A DNA stretch of 34,210 nucleotides from an uncultured Verrucomicrobia subdivision 3 bacterium (GTDB lineage: Bacteria > Verrucomicrobiota > Verrucomicrobiia > Limisphaerales > UBA11358): the NCBI GenBank assembly GCA_903865745.1, contig CAIPKV010000020.1:1-34210 (forward strand). Reading direction: 5' to 3'. Both the position numbers and the translations under genes were made by a program. The stretch's first letter is position 1; each line of letters opens with the position of its first letter. Shown here one piece after another: positions 1 through 9,100 of the stretch. Below the pieces are notes generated by a model that saw only the letters and a program-made list of their open reading frames with translations, did not search any database and was not told where the DNA came from.

Positions 1-71
1 CTCTGCCCGCTGGTCTCCGCCTCCCGCAGGATGCGGATGATTTGCTCCGTCGTATGATGTGTCTTCTTCAT
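1..71 (-). CDS. IS3-family transposase OrfA, N-terminal fragment (continues outside window)
   Basis: Only the first 23 codons are visible. They read MKKTHHTTEQIIRILREAE followed by TSGQ, the start of the helix-turn-helix of IS3-family OrfA proteins, which commonly open with a basic stretch then (T/S)xEQIIxxLxEAE. The ATG is at 71-69 on the minus strand, 68 bases inside the element's end at 139, a normal distance for this family. OrfA binds the terminal repeats; the DDE catalytic domain would be in OrfB, to the left of the window. No strong Shine-Dalgarno sequence precedes the ATG. Confidence 0.7.
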   Translation of the reverse strand, partial: MKKTHHTTEQIIRILREAETSGQ

Positions 72-139
72 GATGGTTTTCTTTTCGTTACCCGAAAACC
101 ATCCCATCCTCAATGGCCTAGTTCAGAGGGGCCCAATCA
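1..139 (-). mobile_element. Left (5') end of an IS3-family insertion sequence, cut by the window edge
   Basis: On the minus strand the element begins at base 139 with TGATTGGGCCCCTCTGAAC, that is with the 5'-TG terminus typical of IS3-family ends, and reaches an orfA start codon at 71-69. The plus-strand sequence turns into good aminotransferase coding sequence at exactly base 140, so 139/140 is read as the insertion junction. The other end and any target duplication lie outside the window, so completeness cannot be judged. Assignment to IS3 rests on the terminus and on the N-terminus of orfA. Confidence 0.7.
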
Positions 140-1237
140 ATGAAAGCGGCCGGCGAAGACGTGGTCGGCTTCGGCGCCGGCGAACCGGATTTCGACACGC
201 CCCAGCACATCAAGGACGCCTGCGCCAAGGCCCTCGCCGCCGGGTTCACCAAATACACGCCCAGCAGCGGCATCCCGGAATTGCGCGAGGCCATCGCCGC
301 CAAGTTCCAGCGCGAAAACGGCCTCACCTACAAGCCGTCCCAGATCATCGTCTCCTGCGGCGGCAAACACTCCTGCTACAACGTCATCCTCGCCACGTGC
401 GAGGCGGGCGACGAGGTCATCATCCCCGCGCCGTATTGGCTAAGCTATCCGGAAATGGTCAAGCTCGCCGGCGCCAAGCCGGTCATCATCCAGACGACCG
501 ACAAGACAGAGTTCAAGGTCACGCCCGCGCAACTCCGCGCCGCCATCACGCCGAACACGCGGCTGTTCGTCCTCAATTCGCCGAGCAACCCCACCGGCAG
601 CGTTTACACGCCGGAAGAAACCAAGGCGCTCGGCGACATCTGCGTGGAGAAAAACGTCCTCATCATGAGCGACGAGATTTACGAGCACCTGCTTTACGAC
701 GGCGCGAAAGTGAAGAGCGTGGCCAGCTTCTCGCCCGCGCACTACGACCACACCATCATCGTCCACGGCCTCGCGAAAGCGTACTCCATGACCGGCTGGC
801 GCTTGGGTTTCCTCGCCGCGCCGGAGCCGATTGCCAAGGCCATTGACGCCGTACAGAGCCACAGCACCAGCAACCCCACCTCGTTCGCCCAGAAAGGCGG
901 CGTGGCCGCGTTGAACGGGCCGCAGGATCACCTGCCCGTCTGGCTGGCGGAATACGACAAGCGCCGCCGCTACGCCCACGCCAAGCTGAACGCCATGCCC
1001 GGCATCACCTGCGTCAATGCCAAGGGCGCGTTTTACCTGTTCCCGAACATATCCAAGACCGGCCTCAAATCCGCCGAGTTCTGCGCCAAGCTGCTGGAGC
1101 AGGAAAAAGTCGCCGCCGTCCCCGGCATCGCCTTTGGTGCGGATGATTACATCCGCCTGAGCTACGCCACGAGCCTCGCGAACATCGAGAAGGGGCTGGA
1201 CCGCATGGACCGCTTCGTCCGCACGCTGGTAAAATAG
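140..1237 (+). CDS. aspC: Aspartate/aromatic-type aminotransferase (class I/II, PLP), 5'-truncated by IS3
   Basis: A fold-type I PLP aminotransferase that would transfer amino groups between an L-amino acid such as aspartate and 2-oxoglutarate in the cytoplasm. Visible hallmarks are GAGEPDFDTP near the start, SNPTGS (about residue 150), SDEIYEHL (about 178), the PLP-lysine region LAKAYSMTGWRLGF (about 215) and a C-terminal RLSYATS containing the carboxylate-binding Arg. Family members are about 390-400 residues. Here only 365 remain, and the first in-frame ATG falls at what is normally about residue 27, directly at the IS3 junction, so the N-terminal arm and native start are lost. It is probably non-functional or altered unless expressed from the IS end. 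The last 78 bp are duplicated at 1990-2067, with the MntA/HepT pair in between. Family assignment is confident; substrate and activity are inference. Confidence 0.85.
   Translation: MKAAGEDVVGFGAGEPDFDTPQHIKDACAKALAAGFTKYTPSSGIPELREAIAAKFQRENGLTYKPSQIIVSCGGKHSCYNVILATCEAGDEVIIPAPYWLSYPEMVKLAGAKPVIIQTTDKTEFKVTPAQLRAAITPNTRLFVLNSPSNPTGSVYTPEETKALGDICVEKNVLIMSDEIYEHLLYDGAKVKSVASFSPAHYDHTIIVHGLAKAYSMTGWRLGFLAAPEPIAKAIDAVQSHSTSNPTSFAQKGGVAALNGPQDHLPVWLAEYDKRRRYAHAKLNAMPGITCVNAKGAFYLFPNISKTGLKSAEFCAKLLEQEKVAAVPGIAFGADDYIRLSYATSLANIEKGLDRMDRFVRTLVK
1153..1237 (+). repeat. Direct repeat copy 1: 3' end of the aminotransferase gene
   Basis: Bases 1153-1230 are identical to 1990-2067 (78 bp). Beyond that both copies keep reading Val-Lys-stop but with different synonymous bases: gta-aaa-tag here, gtg-aaa-taa in copy 2. 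The repeat therefore spans the last 28 codons of the aminotransferase gene including its stop. The short matches upstream (tgattac-tcc in both copies) suggest that the homology once reached slightly further. Confidence 0.95.
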
Positions 1238-1298
1238 ATTACCGGCGAAATCGGCGGGGTGCGCTTCGCGAGTTCCCAATCTACCGGCATTGCCTGCT

Positions 1299-1334
1299 TT
1301 GACAGCGATGGTTGAAAATGCTAATACATAACCG
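1299..1334 (+). promoter_or_regulatory. Sigma70-like promoter for mntA-hepT, giving an apparently leaderless start
   Basis: A perfect TTGACA at 1299-1304, a 17-bp spacer and an extended -10 (TG-n-TAATAC, hexamer at 1322-1327). The usual start distance puts the first transcribed base at or next to the GTG start codon of mntA at 1334. No Shine-Dalgarno sequence fits between them. Confidence 0.5.
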
Positions 1335-1642
1335 TGAAGCTGAATTTCAATCCTGAACGATTAGGCCGGTTCTGCCGCGAGCGCGGCATCGCCCGGCTGG
1401 AATTGTTTGGCTCGGCTTTGCGTGACGACTTTCAGGATGAAAGCGACGTGGACTTGCTGGCGACACTGCGGATTGACGCACATCCCACCTTGCTCGATTG
1501 GGTGGAAATGCAGGAGAAGCTGGCGGAATTGTTTGGCCGTCCGGTGGACTTGGTGAGCCGACGCGCCATTGAAAACAGCCGCAATCGCTATCGCAAACAT
1601 TCCATCCTCACCACCGCGACCCAAATTTATGCGGAAGGATAA
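1334..1642 (+). CDS. mntA: MntA-type minimal nucleotidyltransferase, antitoxin of a HEPN/MNT system
   Basis: Minimal nucleotidyltransferase (MNT) of 102 residues with the signature [17 protein letters not shown] at residues 26-42: the GSxxR turn followed by the SDxDL metal-binding carboxylates. In characterised MntA/HepT pairs this enzyme neutralises the HEPN toxin by adding AMP units to a tyrosine of its active-site motif; that role is taken from the family. The start is the GTG at 1334, the only plausible initiator before the conserved region, and it lies just 7 bases after a good -10 box. It overlaps the next gene by 14 bp (1629-1642), the usual compact arrangement. The module lies between two copies of the aminotransferase 3' end, which suggests acquisition by insertion there. 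Confidence 0.85.
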   Translation: MKLNFNPERLGRFCRERGIARLELFGSALRDDFQDESDVDLLATLRIDAHPTLLDWVEMQEKLAELFGRPVDLVSRRAIENSRNRYRKHSILTTATQIYAEG

Positions 1643-1979
1643 CGCCTATCTGGAGGACATTCTGGAAGCTGCCAAGTCGATCCAGCGTTTCACCGGCGGA
1701 GTTTCGTTGGAAGCTTTCAAGACGAACGAGGAGAAATACGAGGCCGTGAACCGCAAGTTTGAAATCATCGGCGAGGCCGCCCGCCGCCTGTCTCCTGAAG
1801 CGCGCAATCTGTTTCCCGAAATCCCGTGGCGTCTGCTCACGGCGATGCGGAACATCCTCATCCACGATTACGACGACGTGGATTTGAATGTGGTTTGGGA
1901 TACCATAGCGCGCGACCTGCCGCCGTTGGTTTCCCATTTGGAAAAGCACCTTGCCGCCAATCCGCCGCCGACCTCCTGA
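1629..1979 (+). CDS. hepT: HepT-like HEPN (DUF86) ribonuclease toxin
   Basis: HEPN-domain protein of 116 residues, the toxin half of the MntA/HepT pair. The catalytic RX4HXY motif is visible as RNILIHDY at about residues 75-82, with upstream helices typical of DUF86 ([15 protein letters not shown], about residues 40-54). HEPN toxins of this type cleave RNA as dimers, and the motif tyrosine is the site modified by the cognate nucleotidyltransferase. I use the ATG at 1629, overlapping mntA by 14 bp, because homologues begin with a similar basic/acidic helix ([15 protein letters not shown]). An in-frame ATG at 1569 would add 20 residues inside mntA and is less likely. The stop at 1977-1979 is followed within 10 bases by the second copy of the aminotransferase 3' end. 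Confidence 0.85.
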   Translation: MRKDNAYLEDILEAAKSIQRFTGGVSLEAFKTNEEKYEAVNRKFEIIGEAARRLSPEARNLFPEIPWRLLTAMRNILIHDYDDVDLNVVWDTIARDLPPLVSHLEKHLAANPPPTS

Positions 1980-1989
1980 TTACGTCCAG

Positions 1990-2074
1990 CCGCCTGAGCT
2001 ACGCCACGAGCCTCGCGAACATCGAGAAGGGGCTGGACCGCATGGACCGCTTCGTCCGCACGCTGGTGAAATAA
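1990..2074 (+). repeat. Direct repeat copy 2: detached 3' end of the aminotransferase gene
   Basis: Bases 1990-2067 duplicate 1153-1230 exactly, and translation in frame continues through VRTLVK to a stop at 2072-2074. No start or upstream part of the gene is attached, so this is a remnant and not a gene. The arrangement gene / insert / duplicated 3' end is what site-specific or homologous insertion at a gene's 3' end leaves behind. Confidence 0.95.
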
Positions 2075-2093
2075 GTTTCCAACCGCCATTCTT

Positions 2094-2164
2094 GTTCCGC
2101 AAAGCGAGCGCATTGCGGAACGGTAAATAAACGACCAAGACTCCGGCCGGGCTTCAAGAAGCCC
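2094..2164 (+). terminator. Two hairpins after the aminotransferase 3' end; terminator-like
   Basis: GTTCCGCA (2094-2101) pairs with TGCGGAAC (2114-2121), and GGGCTT (2149-2154) pairs with AAGCCC (2159-2164) around a CAAG loop. Neither is followed by a long T run, so intrinsic termination is only plausible. Bases 2165-2306 are AT-richer than their surroundings and I see no gene there. Confidence 0.35.
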
Positions 2165-2306
2165 AACCAATCTTACTTCTAGTCATTTTGTCTCACGACA
2201 AATGTGAAACTAAACATCATTGTGAACATCTTGAAAACTCAATTTGGTGATTGTCAACTCGTGGCATATAATACCATTTAACAATGAAATTCTGTATTAA
2301 CTGGAT

Positions 2307-2970
2307 TTACGAAGCGTTTGCTTGAGTGTGCATCCAGCCGAACACGAGGAAGAGCGCACGCTGGTTGTCCTCATAGAAAGGTCGCAAAGCCTCGGTCAGG
2401 GCGTGCTCCAGATCCTCCAGCGTGGGAAACACCCGGTTGCACAGGCAATCCTTCACTTGATCCCATAAACCCTCCACGGGATTTAGCTCGGGACTTTAGG
2501 CCGGCAGGGTCAGGACATGAATGCGTGCGGGTAATGGGGTGGTGGCCCCGGTGGGATGGAATCCCGCCCCGTCCCAAATAACCACATGCTCGGCCGCCGG
2601 ATCGCTATTGGCGATTTGCTCCAGAAAACCGCCGCTCAAATCCAGCCCCACCGTGGGCATGAACTGAAATTGGGTTCCGCCCTCCACTACTTCCACCGCG
2701 CCATAGACAAATTCCCATTAGTAACACTGTTGCCGGGGCATCACCACCCACTGACCGCGCAGCGACCAGCAGCGGCGAGTGATCGTGTGCAAGCCCACCC
2801 GGCATTCATCGGCCACCCAGACCTTAATCGGCTTGCCGGCAGGCATGGGCAGAACTTCATTTTCTCCAAAAGGTGCGCTTTAAACTCGGCTTGGGCCGCC
2901 GGGTCTTGTTCGGAATGCGCGGGACGCGGCACCTTGAGCGTCCTGCCGACTTTTCCCAGCCAGTAATACA
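2307..2970 (-). pseudogene. Decayed IS630-family transposase (DDE superfamily endonuclease)
   Basis: Reading the minus strand in pieces gives the catalytic half of an IS630/Tc1-mariner type transposase: a region with KVWVADECRVGLHT, then EHVVIWDGAGFHP (second catalytic Asp, about 2580), then LPA-stop-SPELNPVEGLW (catalytic Glu region, about 2480), then a C-terminal tail ending GWMHTQANAS at a stop at 2307-2309. It is broken at least three times: a one-base frame change around 2850, an in-frame stop near 2720, and a nonsense codon where the family has Tyr in LPAYSPELNP (about 2497). The N-terminal DNA-binding part is not recognisable. Both DDE motifs can be read, so the family call is firm, but terminal repeats and exact ends were not found. 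Confidence 0.75.
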
Positions 2971-3067
2971 GGGATCATGGGAGCAACATTATCAAATTAC
3001 CGCTGGCTTGGCGTTTGATTTTTGATGCTGTCGTTTATTTGAACAGCCATTAGGCCACGTATGCCCT

Positions 3068-3089
3068 CCGCGCGCCCAAAGGCGCGCGG
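3068..3089 (-). terminator. GC-rich hairpin just after the giant gene's stop codon
   Basis: CCGCGCGCC (3068-3076) and GGCGCGCGG (3081-3089) form a perfect 9-bp stem with a CAAA loop, 27 bases beyond the stop of the minus-strand giant gene. There is no T run on the minus strand after it, so it may protect the mRNA 3' end or terminate inefficiently. The rest of 2971-3115 holds nothing I recognise. Confidence 0.45.
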
Positions 3090-3115
3090 GGAGCACCTTC
3101 CACCCCCATGCAAAC

Positions 3116-6100
3116 CTAATTCTGCTGCAACCGGTAGAAGGCCTTCGTTCCAGTCACCGATCCGGTCCAGCGCATCTTGGTGGCATCATTCGGATCCACC
3201 ACCGGGACCGGATTGGTCACGAGTGTCCAATTGGCTCCCGGCCCTAAAACCGGCGTTGTGCAGAGGCTGAATCCCGTCGCGGCCAACGGCCATTGCAGGA
3301 CCAGCTGGCCGGTGGTCGGTTGGAGGCTTAACACGGGAGCCAAGCCCGGCAAGTCAATTTGCAACTGAGCTCCGTCCAGAATTGCGAACCCGCCCGTTCC
3401 CGGTGCCACGCTGGCCAGCAACTGGCCGTTTGTGATGGTGCCGGTGAATATTTGATAGGCATGGCCCACCCCGGTGGTGATATTCCGGCTGTCGCCCGCC
3501 ACGGTCAGCGTCTGCCCGTTCACCGTGACCACCGAACCTTGGGGCGGGTTATTGCCCGCGGCATACACCACCAAGGTGTAGCCGTCCCCGTTAAACGCCG
3601 ACAAATTGTTGTAGGTGCCCGTAATGGTTCCGCCGTTGAGATAAGCATAGTCATACATCAAATTCAACGGGTTGGGACCGGCATTTGCGTCGCCATAGAA
3701 CGTGCTGGTGCCCGCCACGGTGAACGTCATGCCCGCCGCGCTGCTTCCCGCCGAATTGGGCACCGCATTGGCCGTCCCCAAATTGTTGACGGTCGCCCAT
3801 TGATCGCCGCTACTCCCCAAAACCGCCGCTCCGCCCATCGGGTGTGAACCCGTGTTATCCACGTTGACGTTAAACAATTGTTGGCTGGCCAGCGGCACGC
3901 TCACCGTCAGGATGGCGGTGGCGCTGGTGACCGTGCCATAGGCGTTGCTGATCACGACGCTATAGCCGCCGGCGTTGCCGGTCTGAACATTGTTTAGCGT
4001 CAACGAGCCATTGGTCGCCCCGCCCAGGTTTGCGCCATTGAACAGCCATTGATACGTCACCGGCACGGGACTGGCGGTCGCCACATTGAAGGTCACCGGG
4101 GAACCCGCCACGACCGTCTGACTGGCTGGCTGCGAAGTAATGCCGGAATTAACCGTGATCGTACCGCCGTTCAAAACCCAGTTCTGGTTGGTGGGGTTGA
4201 GCAAACTGGGTGCCTGATTGTTCGTTCCGATCTGAAACGCCACCGCCGTGAACGAATACGCCGGCACAGTCAACACGAAGTTGGTCGAAGCATTGGTAAT
4301 CACCCAGTCCACCGGCAAGACATGGTTTGGCTGCGCAGCCGTATTCACATCCGTCAGCGCGCCAGAGGTCATCGTCGTCGCAAACGCCATCGGCAGAACA
4401 CTGGCCACGCCGCCGATGTTGAGGGTCGTCCGGCAAGGCAGCGAGTCCAGATTCACCAGCTTGAGCGCCATGACGCTGCCGGAGTCATCCACCGTTGCGC
4501 TCATGGACAACGAGTTGGCGGAGTAGTTCGCGCCGGAACTGGCCGGCACGTTGATTTGGTTGCTGCAAACGATGCTGGAGTAAACCAGGTTGGTTTCCAG
4601 ATAACGCAACCGCGTGGCAAACGCCTGCGCCGGCGGCTGCAACCAGACCGAGGAATTATTGAAAAAGATCAACCCCTGGTCCCAGCCATTGTCCACCGCG
4701 CCATCGGCTTCCAGCGCACTGCAAATATCCACCGTCCGAACGAAATCCGAATTGGCCTCAGCCACGTTCATGATGGCGGAGTCTGTCAGGGCGCGGAAGA
4801 AATCGTGCCGGCCGGAATTGATCTCCTGCACATACAGTCCCAGCGGCGAAATGTTGGGGCGAAGATAGGTGATCAGCGCCGTAAAATCCGCGGGGTCGCC
4901 CCACGAGGAGTCATACGGAAACACCGACAGCGAATCAACATAACCCGGCAGCGCCGCCTGCGAGGCGTTTAACGAACTGGCCGGGGCGAGGTCGGCAAGC
5001 GCCCAGCCCACGGTGCCGGTGAATAAAGTGACCGACGGATCCACGGCATGGACGGCAGCTCCCGCCTGCTGGCAATAGCTGTCGCTGGGCTTGCCGTTAC
5101 CGAGCTGGATATACTTCAAGTTGTAGGGGGCGGGATGGCCGTTGGTGGCGCGCGTCCAACCCCAGGTCGTATTGGTCGCGCCGTTGCAATACTGCACGAA
5201 ATCAGCGATGTCCTGCGGCGTCTCATAAGGGCTTAAGGTCGGGATGGCGGTGAAGCCCGCCGCCGAGCAGAACTGCATGAATTCCTCGATGCTCCAACCC
5301 TTGCTTTCAAAGGCATACCAAGGAAAATCGTAAATACTGCGTTGATCCGGGTTGCCGATGCAGGTTTTCCAACGGTAGTTGGGAATTTCCGACATGTCGC
5401 CGCCCAGCCGCAGCGAATGCACGCCCATTTTTATCAGCGCGTTGGCAATGTCCGCCCGGACGGGCAGGCCCTGGAACAGGTTGGTGCCGGTGGGCATCAG
5501 CACCGCCTGATCCACCCAGACCGCGCCGGGTTGGTTGATCCATACCGCAAATCGGGCGTTCGTGCTGCTGGCGCTGGAAGTGAGCGTGAACGGAAACTCC
5601 GCCCAGTTCGCGCCCAGGCCGGTCAGGCTGGCCGAGGCATAAGTCGCCGCCCCATTCGAGCTTTGCAAGGCCACCGTGACCGCGCCGGCATAGTTGGTCG
5701 TGCGCAAATAGATCCGACCTTGGTAAGTGGCGCCGGCCTGCACGTTAAGTCCGAAATAATGCAACCCCTGATTGAACAATCCCACCGCACCGGTGCCGTT
5801 GGTCAGGGCCAGGCACTGGGAACGAAAAGTATTGTAAGGATTATTCGTGTCCCACAGAAAGTAACCTGCCGCAGTGCCGGTGAACAGCGGACTCCACCAT
5901 TGGCTCACCGGGCCGGGATAATTGGTCGCCCGCGGCATGATCAGGCCCAACACGGTTCCCACGCCGAGGGAGTTGGTGAGGGCGAGGTTTTTGATGCTGC
6001 CGCGTGCGCCCTGGGCGTCAAAGCCCACCCAACTACCCGTCAGGGGCGAACCATCGGTGTAATTGATCACCGGCACCAGCGCCGCGTTGTTGCTGCCGGC

Positions 6101-9100
6101 ATACACCTGGATGGTCCCGTTGGTCAGGGCGACGCGCAAATGCTGCCAGCCGTCCGCGCCCACGGTCGCGCTGCCGCCGACCAGTTGCGTGCCGCTGGTC
6201 TGGGCGTATTTCCACAGGGAAATCTGGCTGTCGCCGGCGGCCAGCACATAACAGGTGCCGGCGACACTGTCGTAGTTGAACACCAGCCCCGGTTGCCCGT
6301 CGTTCCCACTGCCCAAGTCCATGAGGTCGCAATCAATGGTTCCGTTGGTTGCCACCTGATTGGTGCAGACAATCCGCTGCGCACGAAAGCCCACCAACGA
6401 CAGCACGTTGTTTTCCGTCCACCATTGCCCCTGCCAAACGGGTTGGGGGTCAATCCCCAGAGCGTATTGCCAGTTGGGCAGGAGAGATTTCTCGGGCCCT
6501 TCCTCGAAGCTCTCGCCGTAAATCATCTGCGCGTATAGCCCGCCGTATAACTCGTGATTCAGGTCTTCCATCGCCGCCCCGTTGATGAACGGCCCCACCT
6601 TTCTCACCGGCGCCGTGGGCCAGAGCGTGATCGTGGCAACGTCATTCGTCGCCGGCACCGTCCGGTTGACCGTGATGGCATAGGCCGTTCCCTGGTTGTT
6701 TTCCAACCACTGCTGATCGCTGGCCGCAAGATCTGAAGCGAACATCAGGAGTTCGGAAATGTTCCCCGTTAAAGACCAACTCCCGTTATAGGCTGAACCG
6801 ACAAACATCGTCTGCGACCCGCTGATCAGGTTGGCCGGCGCACTGTTGGTGGCGACTAATGAACCGTCCCGATACAAACTGGAGCCGGCGGACGGAAACT
6901 TTATCGCCGTCCATATGTGCAAGGCCCCGTCCGACGCCACCGTGTAATAGCTGTCGTCGCCCCAGTTACCTAAATCCAGCGTGGAGGAGCTTCCGTTGAA
7001 CATCAGCCAGCCTGCGGTGTTAAAACTGACCATGGCATCGTATGTTCCGCCGGTGTTGAACGGCGTCACCTGGCCCAAAATCGAATAGGTATAAGGCGTG
7101 TTCTGCTCCCATGACTGGTTGGCGAGGCTCAAAAACTGCGAACCGTTGAAATTCAAGGCCGGCTGGCCATTGACGGTGTTGACCGACCCGCCGCTCACCA
7201 GCAAGGGCTGGTTGGTCGCCGTGCCCTGCGTCACATTCCGGCCGTTGCCCGACTGGTCGTACCAGATCGTCACATACCCGTTGCCGGCGCCGACGAAGTT
7301 CAACAGCGAGGGCGTGTCCAGATACCCGCCGGCCGTGAACCCGATGTTCGTGGTCGTGTTGTCCGAACTCCGCCGCACTTGCAGAACTTTGCCGGTGTAG
7401 TTGGTCCGCAATAACCTTAAAGAGTAGACCGCCTGCGCCGCCGCGCTCAGGGTGTTGAGCGGTGCCGGCAGCACGGTGAGCGTCGCATTGTTGCTGGCCA
7501 TGCCGAAGTTATTCGACACCCTGACCGTATAGATTCCCGCCGAATTTGATGTGCAGTTGGCCACCGTGAGAGTCTGGCTGGTCTGGCCGTTAACCGGCGC
7601 GCCATTGAGGAACCACACATAGCTGAATGGCGGCGTGCCATTGGTCACAACCGTGAAGGTGGCGGCGTAGCCCGCCAGCACCTGTGCGCTGGAGGGCAAA
7701 ACGCTCACCACCGGCGGAAAGCCCAGCAACACGTTGATTTGCGCCGGGCTACTGACCACGCCGCCATAGGCATTGGTGACGGCCACGGCATAAGCGCCCG
7801 ACTGGTTGGTGGTGACGTTATTCAGGGTCAGGGTCGAATTGGTCTGGCCGGCCAGATTCGTGCCGTTGAACTGCCACTGATACGCCAGCGGTCCCGGTCC
7901 GTAGGCGGTGGCGGTCAACACCACGGTGCTGTTGGTCAGAACCGTCCGGCTCGCCAGCGGTGCCACCGCGGGCCAGTAATAATCCCGCCACTGGCTCGTC
8001 GCCAGCGTGTCCAGATCCGGCCCGCTCAAATTGGAGTCAAATAGAATCATTTCGGGAATGTTTCCGACATAGGACCAAGCCCCCCCGGCGGCGGTGCCGA
8101 CATACAAGGTTGACGCGGAGGACATCAGGTTGTTGGGTGTGCTGTTGCTCGCCACCAGGGAATCGTCCACATACAGGGTCGAGCCGGGCGTCGGCCATTT
8201 TAGTGCGGTCAACACATGCAGGGCCTGGTCCGAGGGCACGGTGTAATAACTGTCATCGCCCCAGTTGCCCAGATCCACCGTCGTGGAACCTCCGCTGAAC
8301 ATCAGCCAGCCCGCGGTATCAAAGCTGACCAAAGCGTGCAGGGCATCGCTGAAGGTCGGTTGCTGGCACACCACCGAGTAGGTGTAGGGAATATTATTCT
8401 CCCAGGATTGTGAGCCGGCGCTCAAGTATTGCGACCCGTTGAAAGCGAGGGCGGGATAACCGTTGAGCAGGTTGACCGCGCCGGCAGTCACCAACTGCGG
8501 CTGGTTGGTCGCAACGCCCTGCGAAACATTGATGCCATTTCCGCTCTGGTCATACCACACTGTCACATAGCCGTTCGCCGCCCCGACAAAATTCAGCAGC
8601 GTATTGGTGTCCAGCAGCCCGGCGGCAGTGAAACCGATGTTCAGGGTTGCATTGTCGGAACTCCGCCGAACCTGCACGGCATACCCGGGATAATTTGTCG
8701 TGAGCAGCTTCAAAGAATACGCCGCCACCGCCTGTCCCTGCAGCAGCTTGTCCAGCGTGGTGGGGGCCGAGGACACGGCCGGCACCGCCGTAACCGTGGC
8801 CGACGCCCCGCTCTGTCCGCCGGCATTGTTGGCCACGACGCAATACACATAACTTGTTCCCTCGCTCACTGTGTTATCCACGTAGTTGGTGGTGCCGACG
8901 ATGGCGATTAGATTCGTCGCGCCGCCCGCACTCAACGCCCGATAGATGCCATAGCTGGTGGCCCCCGGGACCGCGACCCAAGCCAGAAGAACCCGGGTTC
9001 GATCCACCCGGAAACTGAGGCCTGATGGGGTGGCCGGCGCACCCGGTGCCGTAGCATTGAGCAGCCAGCGGTTGGCCGGAACGATTTCCGTCTCCGGCTG

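Noticed and set aside
1826-2074. Plus-strand ORF ending in the aminotransferase tail
   Set aside because: Its first half is an out-of-frame reading of hepT; only the last 28 codons are meaningful, as a duplicated remnant.
5342-6538. 398-codon plus-strand ORF inside the giant gene
   Set aside because: Antisense to GH51-like coding sequence; low-complexity composition typical of GC-rich shadows.
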